A stretch of 64,000 nucleotides of DNA. Source: Spinellus fusiger (lineage: Eukaryota > Mucoromycota > Mucoromycetes > Mucorales > Phycomycetaceae). Of the stretch, positions 47,470 to 59,070 are shown one piece after another. How positions within the stretch are numbered: the stretch's first letter is position 1; the number at the start of each line of letters is the position of its first letter. The position numbers and the translations under genes are program-made. The DNA lies in the NCBI GenBank assembly GCA_025094145.1, contig JALLLS010000023.1, forward strand, positions 1-64,000, written 5' to 3'. The notes below the pieces were generated by a model, which was given only the letters and a program-made list of their open reading frames with translations, had not been told where the DNA came from and made no database searches.

Positions 47470-48824
47470 CAGTGTCCGGTGGAAAACATGTCAAATGTTT
47501 TATTTTCTGATAGGATTCTTGTTTGAGGAAGTACTTATTACTTGTAATGAAACCACACATTAACCACACATAGTAGCGACTTGAAAATTGGATAGAGTAT
47601 ATAAAAGGTCAACAGGATAATATATACAAATTCATTGAGTAGAAACCCTAAGTATTTGGTGTTTCCACCCTTGGCCTCTATAACAGCCCTACATCTCCTA
47701 TGCATGCTGGCAATGAGGCCATCTGTAGTATCTTTGGGGATTATCTCCTATTCTTCGACCAAGAGAGCCTTCAAATTCTAGAGGGTGATTACTGGGATCA
47801 TCTTCATGAAAAATGTTCTGTCCAGCTCCTCCCAAAGATGCTCAATTGGGTTCAGGTCAGGGCTTTGAGAGGACCACCCCTCCATCATGAATATGCCTCT
47901 CTTATCCTTCCATTTCCTAGTCTCTTTACTAGTTGTCATACTATTATTGTCTTCTTGAAGAACATAGCCTACCAAAGATTCAGTGCCAAAAGATTATCTA
48001 CTTCAGGGCAATAGGCCTGATCTAAAATACTGGTGTGATTGGCAGTATTGATGAATCTCTCTACCATAGCAAGTCTACCAACACCTTGACCAGAAAAAGA
48101 ACCCCACTACCACCAAACCTCATTGTTGTCTTAGAATTCTTTGAGAGAAGACCTCCCTTCTTTCTGCGTATCACTCTGTTATGGTGGTTGTTGCTCATCA
48201 ACTGGAACTTGGACTCATCGGACCAGATGACCGCTTTCCAGTCTTCTTCTTTCCAGTGGAAGTGGACCGTAGCCTAAGAAAGCCTCAACTTCTTGTTTTT
48301 ATTGTTAAGAGCAGGCTTTCTTATCACCCTTTAAGAAGACAGGCTAAGTTTCTTCATTATTTTTTGGAATGTAGTCATGGACACTTGGGTGGCCATTCCC
48401 TGATGAAGCTCCTTCATGCTCTGGAAGGAGTTCTTTGCCACCTCTCGAGAGACTTCCCTCTCGTCTCTCCCCTTTAAGATAAGCTTAAGCCCAGAGCTCT
48501 TCCCTGATTTGAAGCTGCTAGTCTCCTTATATCTCTTCATGATAAGGTTGACAGCAGAATTACTGATGCCAAACATAGCTGCAATATCTATTTGTCTGGT
48601 GCCATTTACAGTAGCCTTGTGAACAATGAGTTGACGAGTGAAGTCGTCGATATTTTTATTCATGTTTCCAATAGGCTTGATGGATTGTTCAGTGGTGTTA
48701 TACATAATAGATGTTAAATCAGAACAAGAAGAAAAGAGAAATAAGTATATCAAAAAAGTTTTTTTTTTTTACCAAAGTAGAGGTCAGAAAATGAAAACTT
48801 TGACATGTTTTCCACCGGACACTG
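47470..48824 (-). mobile_element. Tc1/mariner-like element, complete ends, 1355 bp
   Basis: Begins CAGTGTCCGGTGGAAAACAT at 47470 and ends with its reverse complement at 48824. The perfect inverted repeat is about 26 bp, with an imperfect extension to about 41 bp. TA dinucleotides flank it (47468-47469 and 48825-48826). The transposase gene inside is on the minus strand and broken. The left TA is part of the LINE copy 3 target duplication, so this element arrived after that LINE. Confidence 0.92.
47700..48753 (-). pseudogene. Tc1-like transposase, broken
   Basis: The N-terminal HTH part is open at 48753-48331 (TRQIDIAAMFGISNSAVNLI). The catalytic part is scattered in other frames: KFQLMSNN following a damaged WS-E motif near 48225, GQGVGRL near 48090, VLQEDNNSM near 47960 and SPDLNPIEHLWEELDR near 47860-47815. 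The QEDN...PIEHLWEE spacing is of DD34E type. Stops and frameshifts make it non-functional. It is a different lineage from the element at 21195-22557, since the inverted repeats do not match. Confidence 0.85.
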
Positions 48825-48826
48825 TA

Positions 48827-50095
48827 TAAGAGTACAATAGCTTGCATTAGTATGTGTGCCTTTTAGTGGTGATTTCTGCCAAGTTCTCCCAGTAGTGCAC
48901 AAAGGAGGTATGATCGATAGTGTTGATCGGCGTATAAACCGATCTTCCACTTGGAACTTCATAAAGATATTCAAGTTTGTTGTGAATATGTGTGTTGAGC
49001 AAGCCATATCATTAGAAAATAGTATACTTGCAAACACCTTACAGCAGATTTCAATATACTTCCTTGATATTGGCAATGGCAGTGTTCAGACAGTAGGAAA
49101 CTCAGAATTGATCAGAGTTCCTAATGATATGTTATTGACATGCTTTGATGTGAAAAACTTAGCAGATACAATCTATGGTAGCATATTATATCCTGAAAAT
49201 GACATACTGCCATCATACATAAGAGACCAGATGGTTACAAAAGCTAAAATTACACCAGAAAATGCTGATGTTATACAGATCAATGACTATATTATGGACA
49301 GACTTCCTTTTGGAGAAAGCTTTAGTTTTTACAGTAGTGATAAAGCACTCACAGATGAATTAGATGCCATAGATTTCCCAGTAGAATATCTCAACAGTAT
49401 GAACCCAGGCAGACTTCCTCCTCACCACCTAAAACTGAAAATAGGGTCTCCTATAATGTTACTTTTTTCTTCAAGGCCTATGTCACCCCACAAAAAATAT
49501 ATAATGCTGCTTCAAAATCTGGATCCCAAAAATGGTCTATACAATCAAACTCGCCTATTGTGTAGATCATTTCACAGAACCATTATTGAGGCTGAAATAG
49601 CAACAGGGCCTAACTCTGGTCAAACAGCTTTTATACCACGGGTGACTCTGGAGTCTTCTGCTGAAATAACAGGTATCCTTTTCAATAGGTGCTAATTTCC
49701 TGTAAGGGCAGTGTTTGCAATGACAACTAACAAGGCTCAAGGACAAATATTGGAAAAGGTTGGTATCTACCTTCCATCGCCTGTTTTTTTTCCTGTGGAC
49801 AGCTATATGTAGCTCTTTCAAGAGCAAAGTCACCAAGTGGTATTAAAATCCTTTTTAAATTCCCAAAACTCAAAAATACCAGGAAGAGAAGTCAGATATA
49901 CTACAAATATTGTTTACAAAGAAGTACTTTAGTTTTCAGTCCATATACTTCTTATATTTAATCCAAAATAAAACACCAAAAATTTATCACACTGTTTATA
50001 TCAACTGTAAAACACACAATTCTGATAAGCATTGGCTTGATCTATACACCCAAAGGGCTAGCAGTCATGGTCCGCAATGGGCCAAGTGATTACTA
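48827..50095 (+). mobile_element. Helitron 3' portion
   Basis: A Helitron (rolling-circle transposon) fragment with the helicase C-terminus (48841-49932) and a plausible 3' terminus. The hairpin TGGTCC-GCAAT-GGGCCA (50067-50083) is followed after 8 nt by CTAG (50092-50095) and then T, matching the hairpin-CTRR|T end of Helitrons. The Rep nuclease part is absent. The left edge is cut by the Tc1 and LINE insertions and, beyond these, directly joins Fanzor copy C. Confidence 0.7.
48841..49932 (+). pseudogene. Helitron PIF1-like helicase, C-terminal fragment
   Basis: PIF1-family superfamily 1B helicase of a Helitron RepHel protein. From the motif PFSGDFCQVLPVVHKGG (helicase motif III region), through NDMLLTCFDVKNLADTIYG, NADVIQINDYIMDRLP, YLNSMNPGRLPPHHLKLKIG and PIMLL to 49695. 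Then, after a frame break, FPVRAVFAMTTNKAQGQ (motif V) and GIYLPSPVFFPV, followed by another break and a motif VI-like region (LFQEQS, where LSRARS-type sequence is expected), ending near 49932. Walker A and motif II are missing. At least two frame breaks make it dead. Confidence 0.88.
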
Positions 50096-50599
50096 GTTAA
50101 TAATAATAAAAAAGATATTGTTATAATGTTGGATTTCTCGATCAGCATTGGTAAGGTTTTCTTGCTTATAAAGTTATACAGGGGAAACCCACTTCTTAAT
50201 CCATAACAAAAGTGATTGTCCAACAAGATAAGAAATAATAATGATATAAGAGACACAACTAAACAAAAAAGAAAATGTTTAGATATCTGCCTCAATTACG
50301 AATACAAGAATCAGTCTTTCGATCACAAGCTCAGCATGAACCACAGTAAAAGGAACTTTGTCCAACATCAATTGCCAATAACACCTCTAGAGAGTCAAAA
50401 GAATGCCTGATACCACTTGGTAGGGCTCCAGAAAAGAAAAGAAAAAAAAAGAAAAGAAAAAACAGAGGTAAAATATTAAGATTGTAAATTGCCTCAAAAA
50501 TATCCAAAATAAACATAAACATAAAAAAATAAAAAAGTAGGAGTCCTACCAAAGAATAGCTCCTAGACTGAATCACAAGTAGTTAACTTGAAGAAGTTA
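50096..50599. other. Spacer, no gene recognised
   Basis: AT-rich with AAAAGAAA runs near 50435-50470. It may contain the worn-out C-terminal part of the transposase remnant on the minus strand, but I cannot align it. Confidence 0.4.
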
Positions 50600-50762
50600 C
50601 CTTCTTTGATTAAGCCATACTTTGTTTCAAATCAACATGGAAGGTTGATTCATCAAGAGAGACACAGTGTGTTGTAGAATCCAAGTCAGTTTGCTGCTAC
50701 TTTTTCACCTCAGTGTACCTTTGAGTTTTCCCCCTCACTGTTTCTTTCTACAGGGTTAGAAT
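50600..50762 (-). pseudogene. IS630/Tc1-superfamily transposase fragment
   Basis: On the minus strand, a short degenerate frame reads TDLDSTTHCVSLDESTFHVD followed by LKQSMA-stop-SKK. This resembles the N-terminal catalytic Asp region of IS630-type transposases in fungi (pattern DxxxNCVFxDExxFxxxx..R..AWSKKG). Only this piece is recognisable. No terminal repeats were found. Confidence 0.5.
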
Positions 50763-51849
50763 TGTACCTGTTGAATGGATAGATTAAATTGAGATATCAT
50801 GAAGTTATAAACAATATTAGAAACATTAAAATCTATATATTTTTGCATCAGCTTTTCACCACTGTAGTTAAATCAGTAAAAGAACACTCATCAATTTACT
50901 TGAGGATCCTTTAGTTTTCCCTCTCTTTTCATGGATGCTTTCAGAATCTCTGTAATACCATTTGATTGATCTCTGGGGTGTACGCATAGGAATACCTCGT
51001 CTTAAAACTGCGAGTTTACTTTATATACCAATAGATATATAAATAGCTGTGGTCTATGCATGTTGTTAGGACAAAGCACTACCTCTGAATTTAAGTTTGT
51101 CTAACTATACTGAGAAAGGATAAAGAATCCAGGAGATTTAAACCCCACAGTAGTCTTTAGTAAAGAGGCCTATACTAATGATTGTTATTGTTGATTTATG
51201 AAATACTCTACCTTGTGTCTTCCTCATCTGACGGTACTCGTGTCTTTTTAAGGATCCTCCAGGTGAACCGTAAGAGCTAGATCCCAGAGTTTCACCATAA
51301 TTGTTTAAGAGTCTGTTATAAACAACACTTCATATCCTAACATTTCTTGTAGATTGAACATGATTCTCAATCGAATTGATTATTCTTGGGTTTCTAGTAA
51401 ATAGTTATAGTTTTAGGCTGAAAGAAGCTATAGACTAAGAAACAAGATTGAACTGATAGCCATCTTGCTGGAGTGTAAAACAGTTCCCAATGATTGTACG
51501 GATGATATTATTACTAGTGTGTGCGGAGATACCAGACTGTGGTGAATGCCAAGAATGACCCTACAAGATGCTCACTATTTTAATAAAACATTAACTTTAT
51601 TTTAAAAAAAAAAGCTATTTTATTTTTTTTATGAAACTCACAAGATGTATACTATTTGCATTCATATAGTCATTACAATATGAAAATAGGATCTGTAACT
51701 TGAAAAGATGATCGGTGTTTTAGATTATTGCCTTGTTCGGTGTAGTTATTATATTTTCTTTTAGTCATAATATTCACCGCCTATTTTCTTTTTTAAGCTA
51801 TAAAAATGGGGAAACTCTTTTCTCTTGCTTTTTCTTATTATCTCTTGCA
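50763..51849. other. AT-rich spacer and probable SDR promoter
   Basis: No supported ORF on either strand. The last ~200 bases precede the SDR start. Confidence 0.5.
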
Positions 51850-53051
51850 ATGGACTTTAAATCGTTATTCTCTGTAAAAGACAAGGTAGCTTATATATAT
51901 TCTTCACAGGGGAAGAGGGAGAAGGATACACCCATCTATCCATAAAGAGAACTAACAGACCACTGATAATTGCTTAGGTTGTTTTGGTTACAGGTGGTTC
52001 GCGTGGTATTGGTGAAATGATTGCTACGGTAAAACTCAATTCTCTTTTGCTAATAAGAAAGGATACTTATAGAAAAAGGGACATCTAGGGATTTGTGGCA
52101 GCAGGAGCCAAGGTGTATATTAGCAGTCGTTCTGCTGGTACTTGTAAAGAGGTAGCTGCCAAGTTGACAGCTAGTGGACCTGGACAGTGCATTGCTCTTC
52201 CTGCAGACCTGCAAGACATCAAACAAATAGAGGGTTTGGTAGCTGAGTTGAGCAAGAGAGAGAAACGTAGGTGATTATACCCCAGAGGCTAATAGATCTA
52301 TCTTATCCCTACAGTGACTGACATTGGACATCGACTTTAGATCTCGATGTGTTGGTGAACAACGCAGGTGCCAATTGGGCAGAATCCATTGATAGCTACC
52401 CAGATGTCTCCTTTGATAAGGTAGTCAGCTTGAATCTTAAGCGTATCTTTACTCTCACCCAAGCGTAAGTGTATATGTAACCACTTCTACTGTCTACACA
52501 CACTCTCTAATTTATGGGCTGTACAGATGTCTTCCATTGTTGACTGCCAAATCCAGTATTGAGTCCCACTCTTCTGTCATTAACATTGGTTCTGTAGATG
52601 GTATTCAGGTAAATATCTTCATTTATTCTGTTAGTCATGAACCACTGTTTATTGATACTAACGCATGACAAAGGTACCTATTCAAGAAAGTTACGCTTAT
52701 TCTGCCTCCAAGGCTGGTCTCCATCACTTGTCGCGTCACATGGCCTCTCGCTTGGGACCTAAAGGTGTTTTGGTGAACACTATTGCTCCTGGTGCTTTCC
52801 GATCCAAGATGATGCAATCAACCATTGATACATTGAAAGACAAGTTGTTGAAACGTATTCCATTGGGTCGTCTTGGTTCTGCAGAAGATGTTTCTGGCAC
52901 ATGCATTTATCTGTCTTCTCGTGCAGGTGCTTATACTACAGGTGCTACCATTGCTGTAAGTGTTCATCGTCTGTTCTGCTTTGTTTTATTGACCATTAAC
53001 GTGTCCTATGCTTAGGTGGATGGTGGTGCTCTGGTGGGATCCAAAATGTAA
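51850..53051 (+). CDS. Short-chain dehydrogenase/reductase (SDR, classical type)
   Basis: NAD(P)(H)-dependent oxidoreductase. Seven exons (51850-51885, 51978-52028, 52089-52266, 52341-52464, 52527-52608, 52674-52955, 53016-53051) give 262 aa, typical for classical SDRs. The cofactor motif is VVLVTGGSRGIGEMIA (TGxxxGIG), with VNNAGANW (NNAG), an INIGSVDG strand, the catalytic YSASK (Tyr-x-x-x-Lys) and NTIAPGAF. The C-terminus VDGGALVGSKM is usual for the family. The Ser before the YxxxK is in INIGSVDG. It resembles fungal RhlG/FabG-like reductases, but the substrate cannot be told from sequence. No targeting peptide is evident. Confidence 0.92.
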
Positions 53052-53524
53052 TGCAATGGAATCTTTGGCTTAAACAATACCTATTAAAATAGAAGAAAAT
53101 AAAACAAAATAAAACAAATGCCACATAGTATTATTATATAAGTAAATTCTCTTCTGTTTATTACTGAGTGAAAGTGGGAGAGCAATCGAGAGTGATTTGC
53201 CAGTAGGACTTGGATGGGATGAGTTACAAGTGAAATAGAGTAAAAAGTGAAAGGGAGATACAAGGGAAAAGTAGTATTCTTATTTTTTTTCTTATTTTTA
53301 TGAGTGAAGAATGTGTGTAAGAAATGTGTAAATGTGGATTGGCTGTAGAGAAGTGTTTAGGAGTGTTTAGGAGTGTTTAAGAATGTTTGTTTGTTTGTTT
53401 GTTTGCATGGTAAGAGGGAGGGGAGATAATGGGATCTCTTCCCTTTCTTCCCATCAAAACATGTCCAATAATCAGTGAAAGAGAACCAATAACAAAAGAA
53501 GAGTTCTAGTAATGCACCCTCCTG
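53052..53524. other. Convergent 3' intergenic region
   Basis: Lies between the ends of the SDR (plus) and VAC8 (minus) genes. It includes GAGTGTTTAG repeats near 53358-53385 and a (TTTG)n tract near 53386-53404. No gene. Confidence 0.5.
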
Positions 53525-55870
53525 CTACTGTCTTTTCACTACTACTTTCTTTGTAGCATCTCCCTTTTCAGTTTGTGCTTCCTGAAGCATCAAAGACACT
53601 CTCTTGGCAAGAACATAGATATCTCCCTCCATATCATCTATGCCTTCTTCATTGGCAAGATCTGTCTTTGACTTCTCCTCAGTGTCCTTGTCTGTCGATA
53701 TTCGGGCAATAGATTGAACAATGATTTGAGATTGAACAATTCTCGAAACAAGCTCGGGATCTGTCCTAGATTAGCTTCCTTCTATACAACTATAAGTTAT
53801 GGCTTACCATTGCCCTCCAAAAACTGTTCTACTGTCCACACACCAATATGCTGGAATGCAAGATCCTGTTGCTCATCTAGGAAATGAACTAGGAAGCCAT
53901 ACAAATTACCTGTAGGACCATCCCAGACCTTAACAAAGGGTGTGTAGTCCTTCACTACAGAGAGACATCTTGTAAGCAAACACTCTTCTTATCTAACTTA
54001 CCTTTTGAGCTCAAGTTTCCAATAGCAGCAGCAGAATTGCCTTTGACTTCTGTATTATCACTTGATGTCAAAGGCACCAACACCTCAAGCACCCCTGAAG
54101 CAAGCAGTCTCTGTTTAAGTTCATCACTAAGAGCCAGCACTGCAATGGCTGCTGTCATTTCTGTCTGCACACTGGGTGGTACTTGTCCTATCAACTGTTT
54201 AATTCTTTCAACTGCACCTGCTTCTACAATGGCTCGCTTGTTGCGCTCAGAACTAGCTGCCAGATTACGAAGGGTAGATATGGCATGACATTGGATTTCT
54301 TCATTATCATCATAGGAGAGGAGATCAATCAAGGGATTGACGAAGCCCTCATCAATGATGGGGGACTCATTGGCAGGATGAATAGAAATGTTGCGGATAC
54401 AAGCAACGGAAGAGAGGATGAGAGGAAGAAAAGAAGATTTGAGGAGACGGAGAAGAGGAGCAAGGCCTTTACAGCGAACAATTTCCAGCTGATACTTTTC
54501 TGTGCCCTGGCGTGAGTGGTGGGATGATTAAGTAGTGTCACTTACCATCAGAAGCAAGGTTTCGTAGTGCAAGGGCTGCTTGGCACTGAACTTTCAGACT
54601 CTTGGTGTCCATAAGGGCAATAAGGTATTGAACAAGACGTGAGTCTGTTTGTGCCAATTTCTTACGATTGCCAGCTACAAAGGAGTAAGACAAAGACTTC
54701 TCTCTCTCTCTTCTCTCTTTCTCTTCTCTCTCTTTCTTACCGTCTACTGCAATGTTACTCAGTGCTGTGGTGCAATAGTACTGTACATCAGCATCAGGAG
54801 AATCGAGCAACCCAATAAGCACCTGAATAGCACCAGCATTCACCAATTGCTGTCTATTCTCCTCTGCCAACAGGGTCAGTACACTGTCTATTCTCCTCTC
54901 TCATCCCCACTTACGAGTGTGTGTCATATTCAGCAGTGCACCTGTAGAGTTACGCTGTACTCTCTGATCTTTTGAGCGTGCCAAATCCACCAAAAGACGC
55001 AGGGCATCTGACTTTGCAATCTTCGCCTTGTTATCATCTTGGATGGTAAGAAAGTACAATTGTAAACAAACACTCCTATTATTCAATACTATCCACCCTT
55101 ACCATGCGTGGCAAGATTGGTGATACAGCCAACAGCATTGCATTGGACCTCTACATTGGGACTGCCCATCTGACGTATGAGTTGTTCCAAACCACCCAGC
55201 TTCACAATCAACAGCTTGTTTTCCGCTAATACAACATGGGAGTTAGTAAGGGTCCCTTATTTTAATCTATGGGAGAGTAAACAGAATATAATAAAAAAGG
55301 GTGATGGGACACATTCTTGTTATTATTGCTATTGTGACTGTACCATTCACTGCTAGGTTGCCTAGAGAAGCACTGGCTGCTCTTTGGACTTCAACATCAT
55401 GCGACTGCAATAAAAACAGGATGGGGTCGAGGGTTTCACGGCCTACTTGGCGTACATCTTCATAGTCCGTCAGTTCATCCATGGAGTTAGTCATTGAGTT
55501 CATCCTGAACAGGTAGCTCATGCTTCCTATAAGCAGCCAGTACCTTTCTCTGTTATTTCTGCAAAGGCAAGGGCAGCAGATCGTTGGAGGTCAACGTTAT
55601 CTGAGTAGGCTAGTATTGAGAGTGCACGCAAAGGTTCTCCCTGAAAAAAGTTTGTTTGACTGCGATCTGCTTTGTGAGAGGGTGAACATGACGAGAGGTG
55701 CTTACTTTCAAGGTACTGCAGGAGCTCAGCAATAGCCTCTCGTTCATTTTCCTGTAATAGTGGTTCATAAAGACCTGTTCTGTTGCGCTCTGAGGTAGTG
55801 AGTGGTGTGAGGAGCAGCCAGGAGACTTACTTCCAAAGCAATCGCTGCAGCAACTACACGTATTTCCCAT
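53525..55870 (-). CDS. VAC8: VAC8-like armadillo-repeat vacuolar protein
   Basis: Vacuole-membrane adaptor used in vacuole inheritance, nucleus-vacuole contact and autophagy in yeast. Eleven exons (55870-55831, 55789-55706, 55669-55544, 55457-55344, 55225-55103, 55037-54915, 54863-54741, 54674-54546, 54499-54002, 53954-53808, 53760-53525) give 580 aa; yeast Vac8 has 578. The start [13 protein letters not shown] gives a myristoylation Gly2 and several palmitoylatable Cys. Armadillo repeats run from about residue 75 to 520 with motifs [72 protein letters not shown] and [10 protein letters not shown]. Introns 1 (41 nt) and 2 (36 nt) are very short, and both are needed to recover the family sequence. 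The C-terminal ~60 residues are charged. Confidence 0.95.
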
Positions 55871-56644
55871 GGCTTTATAAAGGAGGCTATAAAATGAGTA
55901 ATCTTTCTGGGAACTGGGGTAATCAAACAATCAAAAAAATAAAAGAGAGAGGACTTGTCAACAAAAGAAATAGAAAATAAACACAAGTTTGTAGCCAATG
56001 AAATAGAAGAAAGAGGGAAAAAGTAATAGTCGATACAGCAGTGGAGGGGAAAGGAGCAAGTGGAAGAGCAACAAGGGAGGAGTCATGGAGTGAGACGACA
56101 TGAACACTACTTGTGACGTACATAGCACGTGCTTTGCTATGAAGACGTTAGACAGCAACGTCTGCTCATTCTCTGTCCTTTTTTATATAAATATATAGAT
56201 TTATAGTCTATTTATCTATAATTTAGTATGTCTATCTATAATTTAGTGTGTCTATCTATAATTTGGTGTGTCTATCTATAGTGGGGTAAAGGGGTGTTAC
56301 TCTATCCTTTTACTCATTCAACAGGAACACACTATTTCTTTTTATAGTATTTTATAGTTATGCTTCTTGCTTCTATTGGAAGGAAAATACCTATATTTTA
56401 CCCATTCTGTCGTAATAATTATTACCATAAAAGGATATATTACAGACCCTATAGAGTAGACATGGTGTTTTGCTATTGAAATTCCTTTGGCATAGAAGAC
56501 TACCAACAACTTCTCTGTTGTCCGGGGATAGAAATCCATTACCTTGGATAGAAGCGGGGAGCCAAAAATAAATAAAAAAAAGAAGGAAAGATGTTTGCCC
56601 TGTCACAATAAACCTATGAAGATCCCATAGGGCTTATTTATCTT
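55871..56644. promoter_or_regulatory. Divergent promoter region VAC8 / CCA1
   Basis: These 774 bp separate two genes transcribed away from each other and must hold both promoters. Visible items are a CACGTG E-box-like site at about 56127 (AGCACGTGCT palindrome), a TATAAATATATAG stretch at about 56184-56199, and a repeated TCTATCTATAATTTAGT(A/G)TG unit three to four times at about 56212-56285. No ORF is supported. Functional use of these sites is inference. Confidence 0.5.
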
Positions 56645-58776
56645 ATGCAGTTTTTGCACTCTTCTCTGTCTTGGTACCGTTCAGCTTCATTTCACTCCTC
56701 CACCATTCTTCAAAAGAGACCTCTTAGTATAACGATAGGTCCTATGGAGAGCACTAAAAGACTACACACATATAGTGCTGAACACTATGGTTATGCAAAG
56801 AACGGCGCATTAATGAAGATAGACCTGGACCAACGCGAAACACAGATATGTGATTTACTGCGAAATGTGTCTCTGTACCTGAAAGCAAAATATCCTATTC
56901 TGCCTGTCATTGTGCCTCGTATTGCAGGAGGTTGGGTGCGGGACAAGGTATAGCCATTCTTTCTCTCTTTCTTTCTTTCTTTAGAAGAAAAGAAAGGGGA
57001 CTCACTGCCTGTTCTTCCATCACCAGTTACTAGGCAAGACATGTCATGATCTGGATATAGCCGTGAACGATATGATGGGATATGAATTTGCACAACATGT
57101 CAACCTCTTTCTACAAGAGAACGACTACCCTACAAGAAACATAGCCAAGATAGACAGCAATCCAGAGAAATCAAAGCATCTGGAGACAGCCACCACTAAG
57201 CTATTTGGACAAGAGATTGATTTCTGCAATCTACGCACAGAAATCTATAGCCAAGACAGTCGCATTCCAAGTGAGATTGTAAGTGAATGTCTGTTATGAA
57301 CAGAAAGTTGTGCTTATTCTACAAGACATTTGGAACTCCCTTACAAGATGCTTATCGCAGAGACATCACAATGAACAGTCTCTTTTATAATATAAACACT
57401 AGTAAAGTAGAGGATTTTACAGAAAAGGTAAATCATTCAATAGACATAGGTTGCAGATCTAATGAGATTGATTAGGGTTTGTCTGATTTAGCACAGGGAT
57501 TGATCCGTACACCCCTGGCTCCCTTTGAGACCTTTAAGGATGATCCATTGCGTGTATTGCGCTGTATTCGATTCACAGGTCGATTTGATTTTGTCATGAT
57601 GCCCGAGTTACGTGAGGCAGCCAAACACCCCGAGATTAAAGAGGCATTGATGTCCAAGATTAGCCGAGAGAGAATTGGACAGGAGTTAGAGAAGATGTTG
57701 ATGGGGCCTCGTCCTTTTCAATCTTTGTTGTTGATTCATCAATTGGAGTTGTATCCTGTGGTGTTCATGTCTCCTGAGAATGTATCAGGTACACAGAGAG
57801 AAGATATATTAGCACTAAAGGCAGCGGGCGTTGTGTATTGGTAAGTTAAATGGGTGATGTGTACAAGTGGATGCAATAGAAGTACTCATTCTCCCTTTAG
57901 GCTGTCCAACACAGAGAATGATAAGGAATACCTCTCGATTTCTTCACAAGAAGAACTTCGAACGCTCTATCTTGGTGCTAGTTTGTTACCTCTCCAGGGT
58001 GTTATGACACAAGGAAAGAATAAATTAGTGCCTTCTACTCAAGTGGTATTGCGCGATTCAATCAAAGTAGGTTCTATTCTACACTTGCATTTGTAGTGGA
58101 TATTCATGCTATTGGATAATAGACAAACAATGCCAGTATCACTACAGTGTCCACTATTATCAAAGCCATTCCCATGATACAAACCATCACCAACAAGAAC
58201 TATACTAGTGAAGGAGTCACTCGCTCTGAATTGGGTAGGAAGGCATAATGTATTAGTAACAAAGCCTATTGACTTGATGCATTGTATTAGGAATGATCAT
58301 TCGTGAATTGGGCTCCTTATGGACAGTAGCTGTGAAGCTTAGTTTAATTAGTGAGCTGTTGGAGAGCCACAAGGACATAGCGTGGTCCCAGCCAGAGCCT
58401 GTTTCTCGTAAGCCACTCTATTTTCTTGTTGATCCATGGTAAAGGTCCTAATAAGTGTATATTTTTGTGTTTTATAGAAAGTGTTGGACAAACACACTGT
58501 GCCAAGTATAGTGCACTGATAAAAAAGGCCCATACATTTGGCATTGAGACGTGTTATACATGGAAACATCAATTGGATGTAAGTGCTTCAACAGAACCTT
58601 CTCTCATCTTTTCTTAGGGAAAACGTGTTGCTGCTCTGTTAGGCATCAGGCCTGGTCCACAAGTAGCCAGCATTCTTAACCACCAGATGGTATGGCAATT
58701 GGAACAGCCCAATGGCACTGAGGAAGAGTGTGCAGAAGCCATCCAAAAGTACTGGCAAACACAGTCCAAAGCATAG
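56645..58776 (+). CDS. CCA1: CCA tRNA nucleotidyltransferase
   Basis: Adds or repairs the 3'-CCA end of tRNAs. Nine exons (56645-56947, 57027-57278, 57326-57427, 57476-57840, 57901-58066, 58123-58234, 58291-58407, 58478-58578, 58618-58776) give 558 aa. Class II poly(A)-polymerase-head motifs: RIAGGWVRDK (GG), HDLDIAV (catalytic Asp pair), RRDITMNSLFY, DDPLRVLRCIRF and KISRERIGQELEKM. The first ~34 residues are rich in Ser, Arg and hydrophobics with few acids, like a mitochondrial presequence. A second in-frame ATG (56744, MESTKRLHTYS) would give a cytosolic or nuclear form, as in yeast CCA1, where alternative starts serve several compartments. Promoter region shared with VAC8. Confidence 0.93.
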
Positions 58777-59070
58777 AAATAGCTTGTTAGTGGACTTTTT
58801 CATTGAATGAGAAGCAAAACAAAACAAAACAAAACAAAACAAAACAAAAAAAATAGCATACCTACATACCTACCTATATTTACACACACAATAAAAACAA
58901 AAGAACCCTCCCCCTTTTTCTACTTCGTATTTATTTCTTTTATAACTAAAAGATGAAAAATACACTACACACTTACCAGCCAATGACAGAGCTTCTATTG
59001 ACTTAATTTCTATAGCAAGAATGATTTTTCAATCTCATTGTGTGTAATATAAAAAATAGACACGAAGTTT
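58777..59070. other. Short spacer between CCA1 and the SNF2 gene
   Basis: Contains AAAAC repeats (58815-58850) and T-rich stretches. No gene. Confidence 0.5.
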
